Shown here one piece after another: positions 35,519 to 47,530 of a stretch of 64,000 nt of DNA. The position numbers and the translations under genes were made by a program. Below the pieces are notes generated by a model, which searched no databases, was not told the DNA's origin, and worked only from the letters and a program-made list of their open reading frames with translations. The stretch comes from Peromyscus leucopus (taxonomy: Eukaryota; Chordata; Mammalia; Rodentia; Cricetidae). The stretch is taken from assembly GCF_004664715.2 (NCBI RefSeq), contig NC_051066.1:83787735-83851734 (forward strand), read 5' to 3'. Within the stretch, counting starts at the first letter, position 1. Every line of letters starts with the position of its first letter.

Positions 35519-37530
35519 TCAAAAATGGAGAAATTCCTGGTAATTACTGATAAAAGTGCATGAAGGAGGAACAAGAGAAATGTGAACGTCACTTCAAACA
35601 TAGTTCCCATGGGAGAAATATTATCTTCAATGTTTCTGTAGAGGGTCTTATGTTGGCCTTTGACAAAGGAATGCAGAGAGTTTATATACTTAACAATCTG
35701 TAGGTCAGATTTATTTTATCACAAGACTATTAAAATTGTTAAAATAATTTTCTATAGTTTTCAAATGCAATATGAACTTTATTTGGCCATAGCATATCTG
35801 AACATGGGCTAGCCTCATTTCAAGTACTCAGTGTATCCCCTACCATGGGTAATGGCTATAGTACAAATTGGTGCTGTTCAGGATGGAACCATGCTTGATC
35901 TCATTTCTTAGAATTATTGATAGAAACAAAAGGAAAAACTGATAAAGAAGACAAAAATAGAAGAATCCATGTAAATGTGTATCCGTGTGTCTGAAAATGT
36001 GTGTTAACACTTCTGCATGTACATGTAGTAATATTTATAGAAATTTCTTCATTATGTCAGGCATTTACTAGACACTTTAGATATTTCAGTTTGTTAAATA
36101 ATAGAAACAATTCTGTGGGGTCATTAGTATAACTCAATTACATAAAGTGAAAATAGTTTCACAGTTAAGCAGGCTGTTTTTCAAAATTATTCAACAACTA
36201 ACTAACTTTGAAAAAAAGTAACCCAACCCATTTAAACAAGGCTAGTCTTACCTTGGTATCACACATAACTGGCTTACTAGTTGACTTAACGACGCAGAAA
36301 GACACTGTAAATAAAGATTGAAAACTGTTACATCATCTTGTTTTCCAGGCAACACGGTTGTGGGACTGACTCCATAACTTCTCAAGCCAACTGCTGTGGT
36401 CAGGTTCTCAGCCCAGATAACTAAGCGACTTAGCCTTAATGTCTGCCCATCAGAAACACAGCTAACAAATACAGAGCCCCAGGGGCAGCCCTGAAGACAG
36501 ATATGCTAACTATATGCCAAACTGATGCCAAGTCAGAATGTTCCCTTGTATCTGTCAACTCCACAGGTGGGCAATGAACCTGCATGCTCTGCTAACTTAC
36601 GGCACATTTCCAAACCCAAGGCATCTCCTCCAATTGAGAGCCAATTAGGCTGAAAGTACTTAATGATTAAATCCCTCCTCTCAGTATGTCTATGGTCCTA
36701 TAAAATTCCAAGAGATAATTGCAGTAAGGGTGAAAGAGATAAAACTTAACAGTGCTTATAAAGCACATATCCAATGGCCCAAAGTGATGTGATGTTAATA
36801 GAATTCTTGAGGATACACTGAACATCTTTTCTCCTCTACCACCCCCTGCCTCCCCCCACCATTGTTCTCACCTACGGGGATAATGGGAAAGGCATATAAA
36901 GTACTGTAAATAGAAACCTGCACCATCAAGTTCAAGTTTAGGCATATAAACTAACTGGGGAAATACAATTATAAATTGCATTCACTACTGACTTGGGAAC
37001 TAAGATTTCCTGGCATCTAATGGAACACATCTGTCCCATGTAATGCCTTCATCCCTGCTGTCCACATCCGGGGTACACATCCAGTGTAGATAATTTTCAT
37101 TATTCTTATACAAACAACAAAGTTAGTCAGAAGGTTCTCAGAAATGTGTAACATATGATGGCCACCTCTCAGGATATTCTAGGAAAGAAATATCTTTTAA
37201 AAAATTGTGGATCTTCATGTATGTCTTAGTCCCTTTGAAAACTACGCATTCTCCTTCTGAATCCTAAAAATCATACTCATTATTGCAACAAGGAAAATAC
37301 TCATCAGACAAATACTTTAAGCAAAGGTCCATAGGCTTTTAGGAAAAGGTCTCAAAGTTTTACATCCTGCTTCAATTTGGTCTTACACAGATATTGATCA
37401 AAACCTCCATGACATTTTACTTTTCATTATACATAGACATATGCACACATGTGCACACACTCACATTATTAATATATAGACTACAAGATTAGATTCTATG
37501 GATCACTAATATCAGAATCACAAGAATAGT
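35519..37530. other. no feature recognised; one LTR-like stretch
   Basis: 2.0 kb without SINEs. The interval 36360-36720 has a slightly higher GC content and a TATAAAA box ('ggtcctataaaattcc' near 36697), so it could be a worn LTR, but I see no TG...CA ends and no duplication. Confidence 0.4.
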
Positions 37531-37858
37531 GGGGAAATAATGAGGTGATTCAATCAGTGAAGTGCCTGTTGAACAACCAAGAAATCTTGAGTTTGGATCC
37601 ACAGGACACATGGAAAAAGGCAGGCTGATGGTGCACATCTATAAAATCTGTGGCGAGGAGGAAGGGAGCAGTGGAAATAAGCAGATCTCCAGAGCTCACT
37701 GGCCAGCCAGTCTAGCCAAAAAGATGAGTTCTGGGTTCAGTGAGAGACCCTGTCTCAAGAAATAAGGAGGGGAGAGGATCTAAGAAGACAGCCAGTGTAA
37801 ACTTAAACTTCTGGCCTCTATACAGGTACACACATACATATACCCATGCAACCATGTA

Positions 37859-37860
<2 letters not shown>
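37531..37860 (+). mobile_element. B4 SINE
   Basis: ID-like head ('gattcaatcagtgaagtgcc'), B1-like part ('gctcactggccagccagtct', 'cagtgagagaccctgtctca') and an ACA-rich tail leading into a GA repeat. Confidence 0.85.

Positions 37861-37913
<53 letters not shown>
37861..37913. repeat. (GA)n microsatellite
   Basis: About 26 GA units at the end of the B4. Confidence 0.98.
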
Positions 37914-37915
<2 letters not shown>

Positions 37916-38455
37916 CAAGGGAATGAAGCGGTTGATAGAACATAATTTCCTGGGACCATCTCATAATGTAATTAGAATATCTCTGGAAGTAGAAGTAGAG
38001 TTAGACAATTTCAAAACAACTACAAAGAAAACTGAGTCTCTTACATACAGGAACTATGTCTCAGTAAAAGTGGAAACACGAGACTAAAGAAAAGAATCTT
38101 TGGCATCCATAGAACACAGGAACTAGTCATTTCTGCCTATGAGGAATAGCTCAGCACATTATTCTTGAAAAGATGCCAATGTTGTATTTGTCCTGTTAAA
38201 AACTTGGAAATTTTCACTTAATAAATAAAACTCCTGGTGAACACAGTGTGTAATTTCTCTTTCTGTCCTAGGAAAAGGTCTCTGAATAAGAATGAAAACC
38301 AAGACAGTAATAGACTTTGAGTTCCTGGACTGGTCTAAGGACTTAGTATTAAAACTAATCATAAAATAATTTTAATACAGTGTACAGTTAAACTTCATGA
38401 AATAGTCTAAATTATATTTGTTTCAGTTTATTTGTTAATCTGCTGACTTGCTCTT
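37914..38455. other. no feature recognised
   Basis: Unique-looking AT-rich sequence. Confidence 0.5.
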
Positions 38456-38760
38456 TTGTTCATCTCCCATACACTAAGTGTTAACTGAACACTGGTCATT
38501 TACAAGGAACTGACCTAACAACTAACAAGAAAGAATATAGACAAGGCCTTGCCTTGAAAGAGGTGGGAATGGGGCTGGGCTGGGCGGGCAAGGCTTGGTG
38601 GGGTGGGAGGAGGGAGGAGAGGGGGATGTGTGGTTGGTATGTAAAATGAATAGAAAATTTCTTAATAATAAAAAAGAATACAGACATATCTCTGCCCTAA
38701 CACTGTATGGCATAAATATACTTTATTTATTTATTTTTCCAACAAATTTAATAGCCATGG
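38456..38760 (+). mobile_element. ancient L2-like fragment split by a LINE-1 insertion
   Basis: 'gtgttaactgaacactggtc' up to 38543, continued after the LINE-1 by 'tatctctgccctaacactgt', reads like the mammalian '...ggcactgtgctaggcactggggata...agacaaggtccctgccctcaa' stretch. Assignment is tentative. The split itself is clear. Confidence 0.35.
38544..38673 (+). mobile_element. very short LINE-1 3' end insertion (130 bp)
   Basis: 'ggccttgccttgaaagaggt', the G-rich tract and 'ggttggtatgtaaaatgaat' are the last bases of a LINE-1 3' UTR plus tail. 'aagaata(t/c)agaca' at 38531-38543 and 38674-38686 is a 13-bp target duplication with one mismatch. Confidence 0.85.
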
Positions 38761-38829
38761 TATTTGAAGGAAACTAGGACAGATATGGTGAAGACTATTT
38801 AGAAAAGTGTTTCAGAGACCATGCATTGC

Positions 38830-39213
38830 CCTAATTGATTTCTGTTGCTGTAACAAAAAGAACTTGGAGAGGTGACGGTATATATGGGTCACATGCCCCA
38901 ATCATAGTTCATCACTGGAGAAAGCCAAGGCAGAAACTCAGAGGGATAGGATCCAGGATACAGGAACTGAAACAGAAGTCACAGAAAAATGGTGTTTATT
39001 GGCTTACTTCCATACTGTTTGCTCTTTTATACAGCTTAGGAACACTTGCCCACTGATGGTACCACCCACAGTGGGCTAGGCCATCCCACCTAAATCATTA
39101 ATAAAGAAAATTCCCCCCACAGACTTGCTTACAAGCAGTTTGATAGAGGTAATCCTCCAATTAACGTTCTTTCTTCCCACATGACTCTAGCTTGTATAAA
39201 GTTGACAAAAAGC
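38830..39213 (-). mobile_element. rodent interspersed repeat (family not named)
   Basis: Complement of the 31159-31571 family. 'gatttctgttgctgtaacaa', 'gtggtgtttattggcttact'-like middle, 'ccacccacagtgggctaggc' and 'gactctagcttgtataaagt' occur in reverse order. Confidence 0.72.
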
Positions 39214-39545
39214 TAAATGGCACATGTATATAACTAGTTTCAATATTTCCAGGAAGTCTGATATCAACATGATTTATTCCAGCCCTAAAGAAAATAGAAT
39301 AAATACCAAAAACACAAGATTTAGATCACTTTGTGCTGAAGTTACCTAAAGAAGAGGGCACTATAAAAATCTGTAAATCGAGGAAAATCTTGACATTTAG
39401 ATATGAATTGATGAAATAACCAAAGCAAAGGTACATATGCCCATCTTATTTGAGAAATTGTAACTGTATCCATGTTATATAAAACAAAGCACCAGAACAC
39501 ATTGTAGATTATCTAGCTAAATATTTGATCAATGTTGCATTACTA
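39214..39545. other. no feature recognised
   Basis: AT-rich unique sequence. A stretch at 39550-39620 ('atttattcattcaataatta') resembles the 3' edge of old L2-type LINEs. Confidence 0.4.
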
Positions 39546-39623
39546 TGTATGCATGTTCTTCTTCCATTTATTCATTCAATAATTAATATTAAATGTTTAT
39601 TGATCACCTAATGGATATCAAAT

Positions 39624-39626
<3 letters not shown>

Positions 39627-39658
<32 letters not shown>
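39627..39658. repeat. (TA)n microsatellite
   Basis: About 15 TA units, followed by TGTA-rich sequence to 39685. Confidence 0.96.
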
Positions 39659-39660
<2 letters not shown>

Positions 39661-39869
39661 TGTACATATGTATGTATGTACATGTCATTTTATAGATATC
39701 AGACAATAAGAGAGAAATCTTGAAGAATTAGAAGATAAACCACCTCTTTTATTCCCCTAACCATGGCTAAAATCTCTAATTAACCCAGCACACTTTCATG
39801 CTCTCTAAATGTTTAAAGCATAACATTCCATGAAGTGTTTACAAACGGTCGGATTCAATGTTGAGAGAT

Positions 39870-40088
39870 GAATAGAAGAGCCTGGGATTTCCCAACTGTG
39901 GCCACCGTGAGTGCGACAGCGTCTGACTGGGCTCCCAGCAGATAACAGGTACCTGAGCATTGATGCAGACCTAGCTTAGCTCTCCGTATTCTTTCATTAT
40001 CCACAGACCAACGAGAAGCATCCTATGGTTGCTATGTTAAGCCACTAAATTCTGGAATGTTTTGTGGTACACAGTAGAAAACCAATAA
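39870..40088 (+). mobile_element. MLT1-type MaLR LTR remnant
   Basis: 'gatgcagacctagcttagct', 'ttatccacagaccaacgaga', 'gttgctatgttaagccacta' and 'ttgtggtacacagtagaaaa' follow the 3' half of MLT1-type LTRs (ERVL-MaLR). Ancient and truncated. Confidence 0.55.
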
Positions 40089-40815
40089 AAAAATTATAAT
40101 TGGGGTTGTGTTAAACCATATAAAACTTAGGCTACATGGCGTTGGCTTTGGGTCAAAGCATCCAGTACAAGCTAGAGAAATGATGAAGATATCGTTAGAA
40201 AAATCTTGATCCATTTTATACTACATAGAGCCAGTAAAACTGTCACCTGATGTAATTATCAATATCAAAATGCATTAATGAACCATGAATTTAAGCAACA
40301 ATATGGAAGTGCTGTCCTCCATATTGACTATATGTAATTTGTTGTTATAAGGAGATTGTTTAGAGAATAAGGCTATCAAATGTATTGGTAGAACACAGAA
40401 AAGAGAGAGAGACAATTCATGGTTTTCTGGGAGGAAACATAAAAATGTTTTCATCCATAGCACCTCAAGGGAACAAAGACATTTCTCAGAAAATATAGCT
40501 GAGGAACAAAGATCAAATTACAGGTGTGACTATAAGACCACTATAAAGTTCTGTGAAAGAATTAAGGAAGAGGCTGGAAAGACATCTCTCTTGCACAAAA
40601 GGGCACGCAAAGGCATGAAATGTGTGGCTTTTAGCTCATAGACTGGAATCAAGTCACATTGAAGGAAATATAAACATTTTATTTCAGCTGGGTTGGCAAT
40701 GTTATACCGAATTGGACTCAAAGAGGAATTTAAGCTGTACAAAAATATCTCAAGCTTGCAAAAAAGACTTTTGTATTTCAAAATTTTGATAGGTATTACG
40801 TACAAATTTTTCTCA
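40089..40815. other. no feature recognised
   Basis: Unique-looking. A 91-codon minus frame at 40530-40805 shows no domain. Confidence 0.5.
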
Positions 40816-40824
40816 ATGTTCTTT

Positions 40825-42885
40825 TTTGAATTTTTTTTGAAATTATAATATAATTACATCATTTTCCTCCTTTCTTTCCTCCCTTCAAATCATCCATATA
40901 CCCCTCCTTTCTCTCTTTCAATTTAATGACCTCTTTCTCATTAATTGCTGTCACAAATGTATGTGTATAAACATACATATTCTTAAATACATAAATACAG
41001 CCTGCTTAGCTTTTATCTTATTTGTGTGGATGTTTTCAGGGCTAACCACTTGATATTAGATAACTAGTTGGTGTGCTCTTCCCTAAGCCAGATTATTTCT
41101 CCTTCTCTTAGCATTCTTCAGTTGTCCATAGTAGTTTTGTAGGATTGGGACCTCTTGGTCTTTTCCCCTTCCACTTTAGTATGTCAATTGTTTTTGTCTT
41201 TGGTCAGCTCAATTTTAGGCAGTTGTGCCAGCAAGATTTTATGGGTATAGCTTCTGACATTATTAGGGAATACAGTCTTACAGCAAACTCTCTGATCCTC
41301 TGGTTCTTACAGTCTTTTTCTCTGATCTCAATTCCACATATTCCCTAAGCCTTGGGTGCAGGAGTTGTTTTGTGTATGTATCCGCTGACAGTGTGGGGGA
41401 CCAGCTCCAACCATTTTTTACCCCAGGAACTCTTGAGGAATGAGGGATAAGAGACTTAGAAATAAATAGGGGAGAGAAAACAAAGAGAAATGCAGGATAG
41501 ACTCGAGTGGGCCTGGATCTTTATCCACCGGCCCAGAACTTTATTCCAAAAATCTATTTATAACAATGCCAAGGGGTGGAGCAAAAGACCTCCCCTTTGC
41601 TAGTCACAGTCAAGTGTAGACCCTTACAAACACCTGGTACCCAGGCCCATAGTCCAATCAACCTCTTATGCAGTCCTGCTGGGTACAGCCACTAGGAAAC
41701 ATAGTGGGTTACAACATGACAGGGCTACACAACTCTGAATTTTGGTTGGCTGTGACTTTCTGTAATGGTCTCCACCTACTTCAAAGAGAAGTTTCACTGA
41801 TTAGGCATGAAGACTACACTTGTCTGTGGTATGAGAACAAATATTTGGAAGGCAGTTAGCAATAATGCTGGTGAGTAAAGTGGTGATTGTAGGTTCTCCT
41901 CCTACATCCATGACTTCACTAGCCCCAGTAGCTGGCTAGTTTCCTGCACCAGGCATGATTTCCATCTTGTTTTACCTATCTTAAGTCTAACTGGAGAGCT
42001 ATTGGTTACCAACAAGGTATACATGACTCCACTGCACCCTTAGGATCAGTGTGCTATTCTTGCCATTGTTGGGGTTCTCAGGTTTCATAGCTGAGTCAGC
42101 TGTTGGTTGCTTCCCTCCTTTGGAAGCTAGCATTGTGTCTATTGATACAATAAAATCTCATCCTCATGGAAGAGGCTTTCAGGACACTTACAGCTCAAGG
42201 TCGTCTAGGCACTAAGTCTAGAGTGCATATCTTCATCAATAGGAATTTATCTTTTGCCTCTATGTGGCAACCAAGGTCAATAGCAATCAATAACCCAATA
42301 ACCTATAGTTAGGAGTCTCTTGGACAACCCTGACCAACAACTTGAAAGGGGGCTTCTAATGCATAGTGTTTGGGTTTTTATAAGATGGTCTTTGGCTCTT
42401 TGAGGGAACATTGCCTGCTCAGATTTTTATTTAAACTATATATTTGTAGATAAACATATGTATAATAGGTTTTTAATAGATAGTTGATAATGACTTTTTC
42501 ATAAATCCTTATTATTATTATTTTTTCTCTCTCTCTCCTTCCTCTATTTATATCCTGCCCAATGAGAGTCTTCTCCTCCCATTTTTCCCATTTCCCTATT
42601 GTCTTTCTGGTCCTGGGTTACCTTACTCAATATGATCTTTTCTAGTTCCACCATTTACATTCAAAGTTCATGATTTCATTTTACTTTACAACTGGATAGT
42701 ATTACATGGTGTATATGAATATGTACCACATTTTCATTATCCATTTGTTAGTTAAAGTACATGTAGGTCATTTCTATTTCCTGGCTATTGTGAATAGAGC
42801 AGTAATGAACATGGCTGAGCAAGTATCTGTGGAATAGGATATAGGATCCTTTGGGCATATGACAGAGTAAAATAGCTGGGTCCAT
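40825..42885 (-). mobile_element. LINE-1, end of ORF2 and 3' UTR, with nested LTR
   Basis: Complemented LINE-1 of an older rodent subfamily. The tail and 3' UTR occupy 40825-42500. The end of ORF2 reads from about 42880 down to 42600 ('atgtaccacattttcattat', 'cctggctattgtgaatagag'). 'atgttcttt' at 40816-40824 and 42886-42894 is a probable 9-bp target duplication. A solo LTR (41392-41716) splits the 3' UTR. It is 5' truncated and cannot encode protein. Confidence 0.85.
41392..41716 (-). mobile_element. solo LTR, ERV class II type, 325 bp
   Basis: Ends are TG...CA on both strands. 'tgacag' at 41386-41391 and 41717-41722 is a perfect 6-bp duplication, and the LINE-1 text is continuous once the insert is removed. 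On the minus strand it contains a TATA box ('ttataaatag', about 41564) and the polyadenylation signal 'aataaag' about 25 bases further on, then a pyrimidine-rich U5 ending 'ggtcccccaca'. The 6-bp duplication is typical of class II (IAP/ERVK-like) elements. No internal region remains. Confidence 0.93.
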
Positions 42886-42894
42886 ATGTTCTTT

Positions 42895-44323
42895 GGAAAT
42901 GGCCAAGAAGAGTAGAATAGAAAAAGCATGAAATTGTGAAAAAATAAGAACCATGAAGAGCATCAAGAACTAGACTCATTAAAGCCAGTTGGGAGCAGGG
43001 AAGACAGATAGCATTCAGCAAGGAGTTTAAAGTCACTGTGGGCCTGTAATTACTATTAACGTTTCATTCTTCCTGACTCTCAATGGGAATGTTCATGTAA
43101 AGTAATTCTGTCTCCATTCCACCTCAATAGTGTAGGCACATCTATGGCAAGTGGCATTTCCCCTGTTCTATAACTTTCTTAATCAAGAAGAACTCTCTAT
43201 GTACCTGATATTAGTCATAATTCCCTAGGCTACACTCATGATGCCACAATGTGAAGAGATTTGGGAGTATACTAGATGAGAGTCAAAATCTTTGACAGCT
43301 AACATCAAATTATCATTTGGGCTCAAAAAGCAGGTTATCATAGTGGTTGAATTCCCAGACCAAGGTTGTCATACCTGATGTGTGCATGACTCTTAGTAGT
43401 AATTTACCACTCTAACCGTGGTATAAATATATAGATGTACTATATCCTATAAGTATATAGATTTGTTTTGATCAATTAGAAAAATTTGAAGACAGGCCAA
43501 GTTTGACAAAAGTACTCATGTATTTCTGTTATCTCCTTTTCATCCCTGATACTTCCACGAGGGTATACCTGTACTATCCTGCTGAAGGTAATTAGAAGAG
43601 AAATGATATTCTAGACGAAGATGTACTGGGCCAAGGTAACACAAGTGACTTGATAGCTAACTGCAGGTGGCTACAGAAACCCAGAAAAAAAATGGGTACA
43701 TTTACCCTAAAGCAGCAGAACATTCAACCATTGTACAGACAAAAGAGAAATAAAGAACACCAGGTTGTCATATGTTACCCAGAAAGAATAAACTGATAAA
43801 GAGCATGCAAAGTAGATCCTATCTGCTCTAAGTGCTAGTAGTTCCTTTAAATAAGATTAATAATCAAGTGTACAGAATATTCTGCAGTTAATTGAGCTGA
43901 TCCTTTTAATGATACTCTTAAAATATCAGATAGATGAACACCTGTAAATGAACAAATAGTTAAAAAAATAATAGAAGGGATTCTAATATAAACATGAGAA
44001 TTTAAATAATGCATATTGGTCTGAGATGTAATTATTCTGTCACAAACTAGCTCAGACTCTGCACTGAAGAATGATTTCCATAGAGGCTATCTGTTACCTT
44101 GTAATAGACCATTTAACAATGTTTCATAATTATATGAAGTTTCTATTAAAATTGCACTTCAAATAAATGGAGAGGACTCTTGGAATTAACTATAATACAA
44201 GTGATCTCTGAGACACATAAAAGATAAACAAGCTGACCATAGGTTTTAGATGGGATACTGTGAAAATAAAGCTTCAGTGGTGCCCAAAACCTAGTAGTTA
44301 ATCTGTTTAAAAATTTCAAAAGC
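42895..44323. other. no feature recognised
   Basis: 1.4 kb of unique-looking sequence between a LINE-1 and a B3 SINE. Confidence 0.5.
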
Positions 44324-44502
44324 AGGGTTGGAGAAATGGCTCAGTGCTTAAGAGCACTGAATGCCCTTCCAGAGGACTGGGGTTCAAATCCCAGCTCCCA
44401 CATGGCAGTTCACAACTGTCTGTAACTTCAGTTCCAGAGGGATTTGACACCTTCATACAGACAAGTATGCAGGCAAACCATCAATGCAGTTAAAAAAAAA
44501 TC
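44324..44502 (+). mobile_element. B3/B2-type SINE
   Basis: 'gggttggagaaatggctcag', 'gcccttccagaggactgggg', 'cacatggcagttcacaactg' and 'gacaccttcatacagacaag' with an A-tail; near consensus. Confidence 0.92.
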
Positions 44503-44562
44503 TAATAGCTCTATGGTGACTTACATGATGCTCCTTTAAAAGTCTAGATCATTAAGAAGAAC

Positions 44563-44931
44563 TGCTGTGGGATAATGCTTTTCTACACTGGTTTAATAAA
44601 ACACTGATTGGCAAGTAGCCAGGCAGGAAGTATAGGCAGGGTGAGCAGACTAAAGGAATGCTGGGAAGAGGAAGAGCAGAGTTAGGAAAGGCCAGCCCAC
44701 CATCCACGGAACAGCATGTAATGGCACAGGTAAGGTCACAAAACACGTGAAGAAATACTGATTAACAGAAATGGGCTGAGTTTAAGTGTAAGAGCTAGTC
44801 AATCGTTAGCCTGAGCTAATGGCCAACCATTTTTAATTAATATAAGCCTCTGTGTGTCTACTTGGGTCTGAGCAGCAGCAGGACTATGAAGCCACGGGAG
44901 CCAGGCAGGCACAGGAAAAATTTCAGCTACA
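44563..44931 (+). mobile_element. solo LTR, class II superfamily, 369 bp
   Basis: Starts 'tgctgtgggataatgctttt' and ends 'tttcagctaca'. It contains 'aataaaacactgattggc', 'agccaggcaggaagtatagg', 'agaaatgggctgagtttaag' and 'taatataagcctctgtgtgt', blocks shared with the proviral LTRs at 50965 and 59269. The flanks share 'agaac' (44558-44562 and 44933-44937), close to a 6-bp duplication. No internal region. Confidence 0.85.
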
Positions 44932-45151
44932 GAGAACCAGATCATTAAAACTCCCACCATCATCATCATGGTCATGTTTACTGAATATTACTTTTTATGT
45001 CAGGCAGGATATTAATAGTACCATTATTGTCATTTTTACTCTTGACAATAGCACTGGCACAGTAATAATTTGCATCTTCATTTTAAAGTTGAGATACATG
45101 CTTGTCCAGGTCAGTCAGTTGGGGCAGATTTGGTTAAGAATTCAAGTGGAA

Positions 45152-45298
45152 GCCAGGCAGTGGTGGCACAAACCTTTAATCCCAGCAGAACCAAGTGGAT
45201 CTCTGTGAGTTAGAGACCAGCCTGGTCTACGGAGTGAGATCCAGGACAGCCACCAAAACTACACAGAGAAACCCTGTCTCAAAAAAAAAAAAAAAAAA
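45152..45298 (+). mobile_element. B1 SINE with 14-bp target duplication
   Basis: B1 with a small internal deletion after 'aatcccagcaga' and an 18-base A-tail. 'ga(a/g)ttcaagtggaa' at 45138-45151 and 45299-45312 has one mismatch. Confidence 0.95.
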
Positions 45299-45342
45299 GA
45301 GTTCAAGTGGAAGGCTATCTCTGAATTCAAAGCACTCATTTT

Positions 45343-45486
45343 CCATTTGTTTGTTTTATTGAAACAGGTTCTTACCCTGTAGTTCAGGTTGGCCTGGAAC
45401 TCACCAAGTAGTTAGGCTATCTGGAACTTATGGCAATCCTCCTACTTCAGATTTACAAGTTCTGGGATTACAAATGTGAGCTCACA
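45343..45486 (-). mobile_element. old B1-type SINE
   Basis: 'attgaaacaggttcttaccc', 'ggttggcctggaactcacca', 'tctgggattacaaatgtgag' keep the order of a complemented early B1. Confidence 0.75.
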
Positions 45487-45911
45487 AACCTGGGTTCAAT
45501 GCACTTATTCTTAAACATTCCTCTCTTCTTGAGTTGTTCATTAGCTTCTGAATGCCAGACCAGATTATCATGGTTGATGGAATGTAGAATACTTATTTTC
45601 AGAATGAATAGAAGAATAATGAAAATGAATTAATAAAAGGAAAAAAATGAACAAATGAATAAAAGGTTGCTATCCATGGTAGAGCCGAAAGTTGTCAGAA
45701 AGGTGAGGAGGCAAGAAGATTTTAGATTTTTATTATTAGTAAAATAAAAACACTTTCACTATGTTGTTAAAGAATAAAGTAGCAGGATAGAACTTGTGAA
45801 AGTAATTAAAAGGACACTAATTTCCATGTAGGTAAGAATGGTTTTTCTATATCTAGAAGCATAAGACAAAAACCCAGAGAAGGAGTTCATCAGTGAGGGT
45901 GTACTTTGGAA
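45487..45911. other. no feature recognised
   Basis: AT-rich unique sequence up to the LTR target site. Confidence 0.5.
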
Positions 45912-45917
45912 GTGTGC

Positions 45918-46264
45918 TGTTGCTGGAGGGCTTCTCTCCAGGTTCCACTAAGCCCCGCAGTCCCACAATCCATGTGTAAAATAATCACTCAGACGCTTAT
46001 ATTTTTTATAAACTGTATGGCCGTGGCAGGCTTCTTGCTAACTGTTCTTTTATCTTAAATTAACCCATTTCTATAAATCTATACCTTGCCATGTGGCTGG
46101 TGGCTTACCGGCGTCTTTACATGCTGTTTATCCTGGCGGTGGCTGCAGTGTGTCTCCCTCCTTCTTCCTGTTTCCCCAATTCTCCTCTCTCCTTGTCCTG
46201 CCTATACTTCCTGTCTGGTCACTGGCCATCAGTGTTTTATTTATATAGAGCGATATCCACAGCA
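45918..46264 (-). mobile_element. solo LTR, class II superfamily, 347 bp
   Basis: On the minus strand it begins 'tgctgtggatatcgctctat', carries TATATAAATAAAAC (TATA box overlapping AATAAA, near 46236-46250), 'cagacaggaagtataggcag' and 'agaaatgggttaatttaaga', and ends 'ccctccagcaaca'. The flanks share 'tgtgc' (45913-45917, 46266-46270) within 'gtgtgc'/'ctgtgc'. The plus frames at 46086-46370 are incidental. Confidence 0.88.
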
Positions 46265-46270
46265 CTGTGC

Positions 46271-47335
46271 TGCTGAGAATGTTTTGCCGGGCTCTGCTCA
46301 AACGTGGGTGCGCTGTAAAGCCCTTTCCCCTAGTAAGCATGCTTCATCCTTCACTGATGGAAACCTGTAGGAACATCTGAAACTCACCGATTTTTGTCTC
46401 CCTTATCTTTTCCAGTCCCTCCACTCAAATTCCATAATTTGCTCCTTGTAGCTCTGAGATCACTATCATCCCTTCCAGTGTACAAAGTTAAACTAGAAAA
46501 CAATTATCCTGCTATAAGGGGCTTTGATGGTTCAGAATGATCTAATACTGAAATCCTTCTTCATTTTCTTATATCAGACTAACAGACTGACCAGGCCACT
46601 GACTGAAAGTATTGGTCCTTGCCTTCTGTAGTGAAGAAGAGGCTTTATTTCCCTCCAACTCATTTTCAAGATGAGAAAAATGTAATACAGATGGAAGGTC
46701 ATTGCAGCTATGTTGACAGACCAAAGGAGGCAATTTTTATCTCAGTAGATATTCGTTCTTTTATTTAATTATTTAAAGTGAGTTATGACAAATTTTGTCT
46801 AACTACTACATCAAAACAATAATATGAGAGAGTAACAAAAAGCAGGAACTTTTTTTCTTTCCTAGCTCAGTGTTTTTATTATTTTCCATCCCCACTCAGT
46901 ATCCAAACCCTATATTATGCCTCTATCAGACTATAGGGTTTACTTAAGAATATGGTTGTTCCTGTCACAGTTCTTTGAATGGTGCAACATAGCATTCTCC
47001 ATCAAATAGACACCATGCCACAGGGAGACTTTTGAACTGGAAAGATGGAGTTCTTGCTGCCCCTGCATTTATAGACTCTGGTGTCTACTGAAGACCTACT
47101 CCATTCCCAAAAGAGTCTAGGAAAGAGTCAAGAATCTATGAGCAATAAACTTTGAAGATGCATTTTACTTATTGCACACTAAAATTTTTATCTAATTCTG
47201 TCATGGAATGTCACTGTACGTGAGTATTCTCTTTCATTTACTTACAAGCATCCCCTTTACTTTTTAATATCTTTAAGAACATCTACCAATGTTCCAAGTC
47301 ACTTCTGACTTTCAATCTTTTAAAGGGTCACTTCA
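46271..47335. other. no feature recognised
   Basis: About 1 kb of unique-looking sequence. Confidence 0.5.
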
Positions 47336-47530
47336 GGGATGGAAAAAAATGGTTCAGCAATTAAGAATATGCACACTGCTCTGGCAGAGAACTTGAGTTT
47401 GATTCCCAGAACCCACACAGGCAGCCCACAACCACTTGTAACTCCTCCTGCTGCAATGACTTCTGTCCTCTATAGGCACCTTCACTTGAAGACACATGCC
47501 CACACACTGATACACAGACATACACACAAT
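47336..47530 (+). mobile_element. B3-type SINE
   Basis: 'atggttcagcaattaagaat', 'gagtttgattcccagaaccc', 'ccacaaccacttgtaactcc' and an ACA-rich tail follow the B3 body. Confidence 0.85.
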
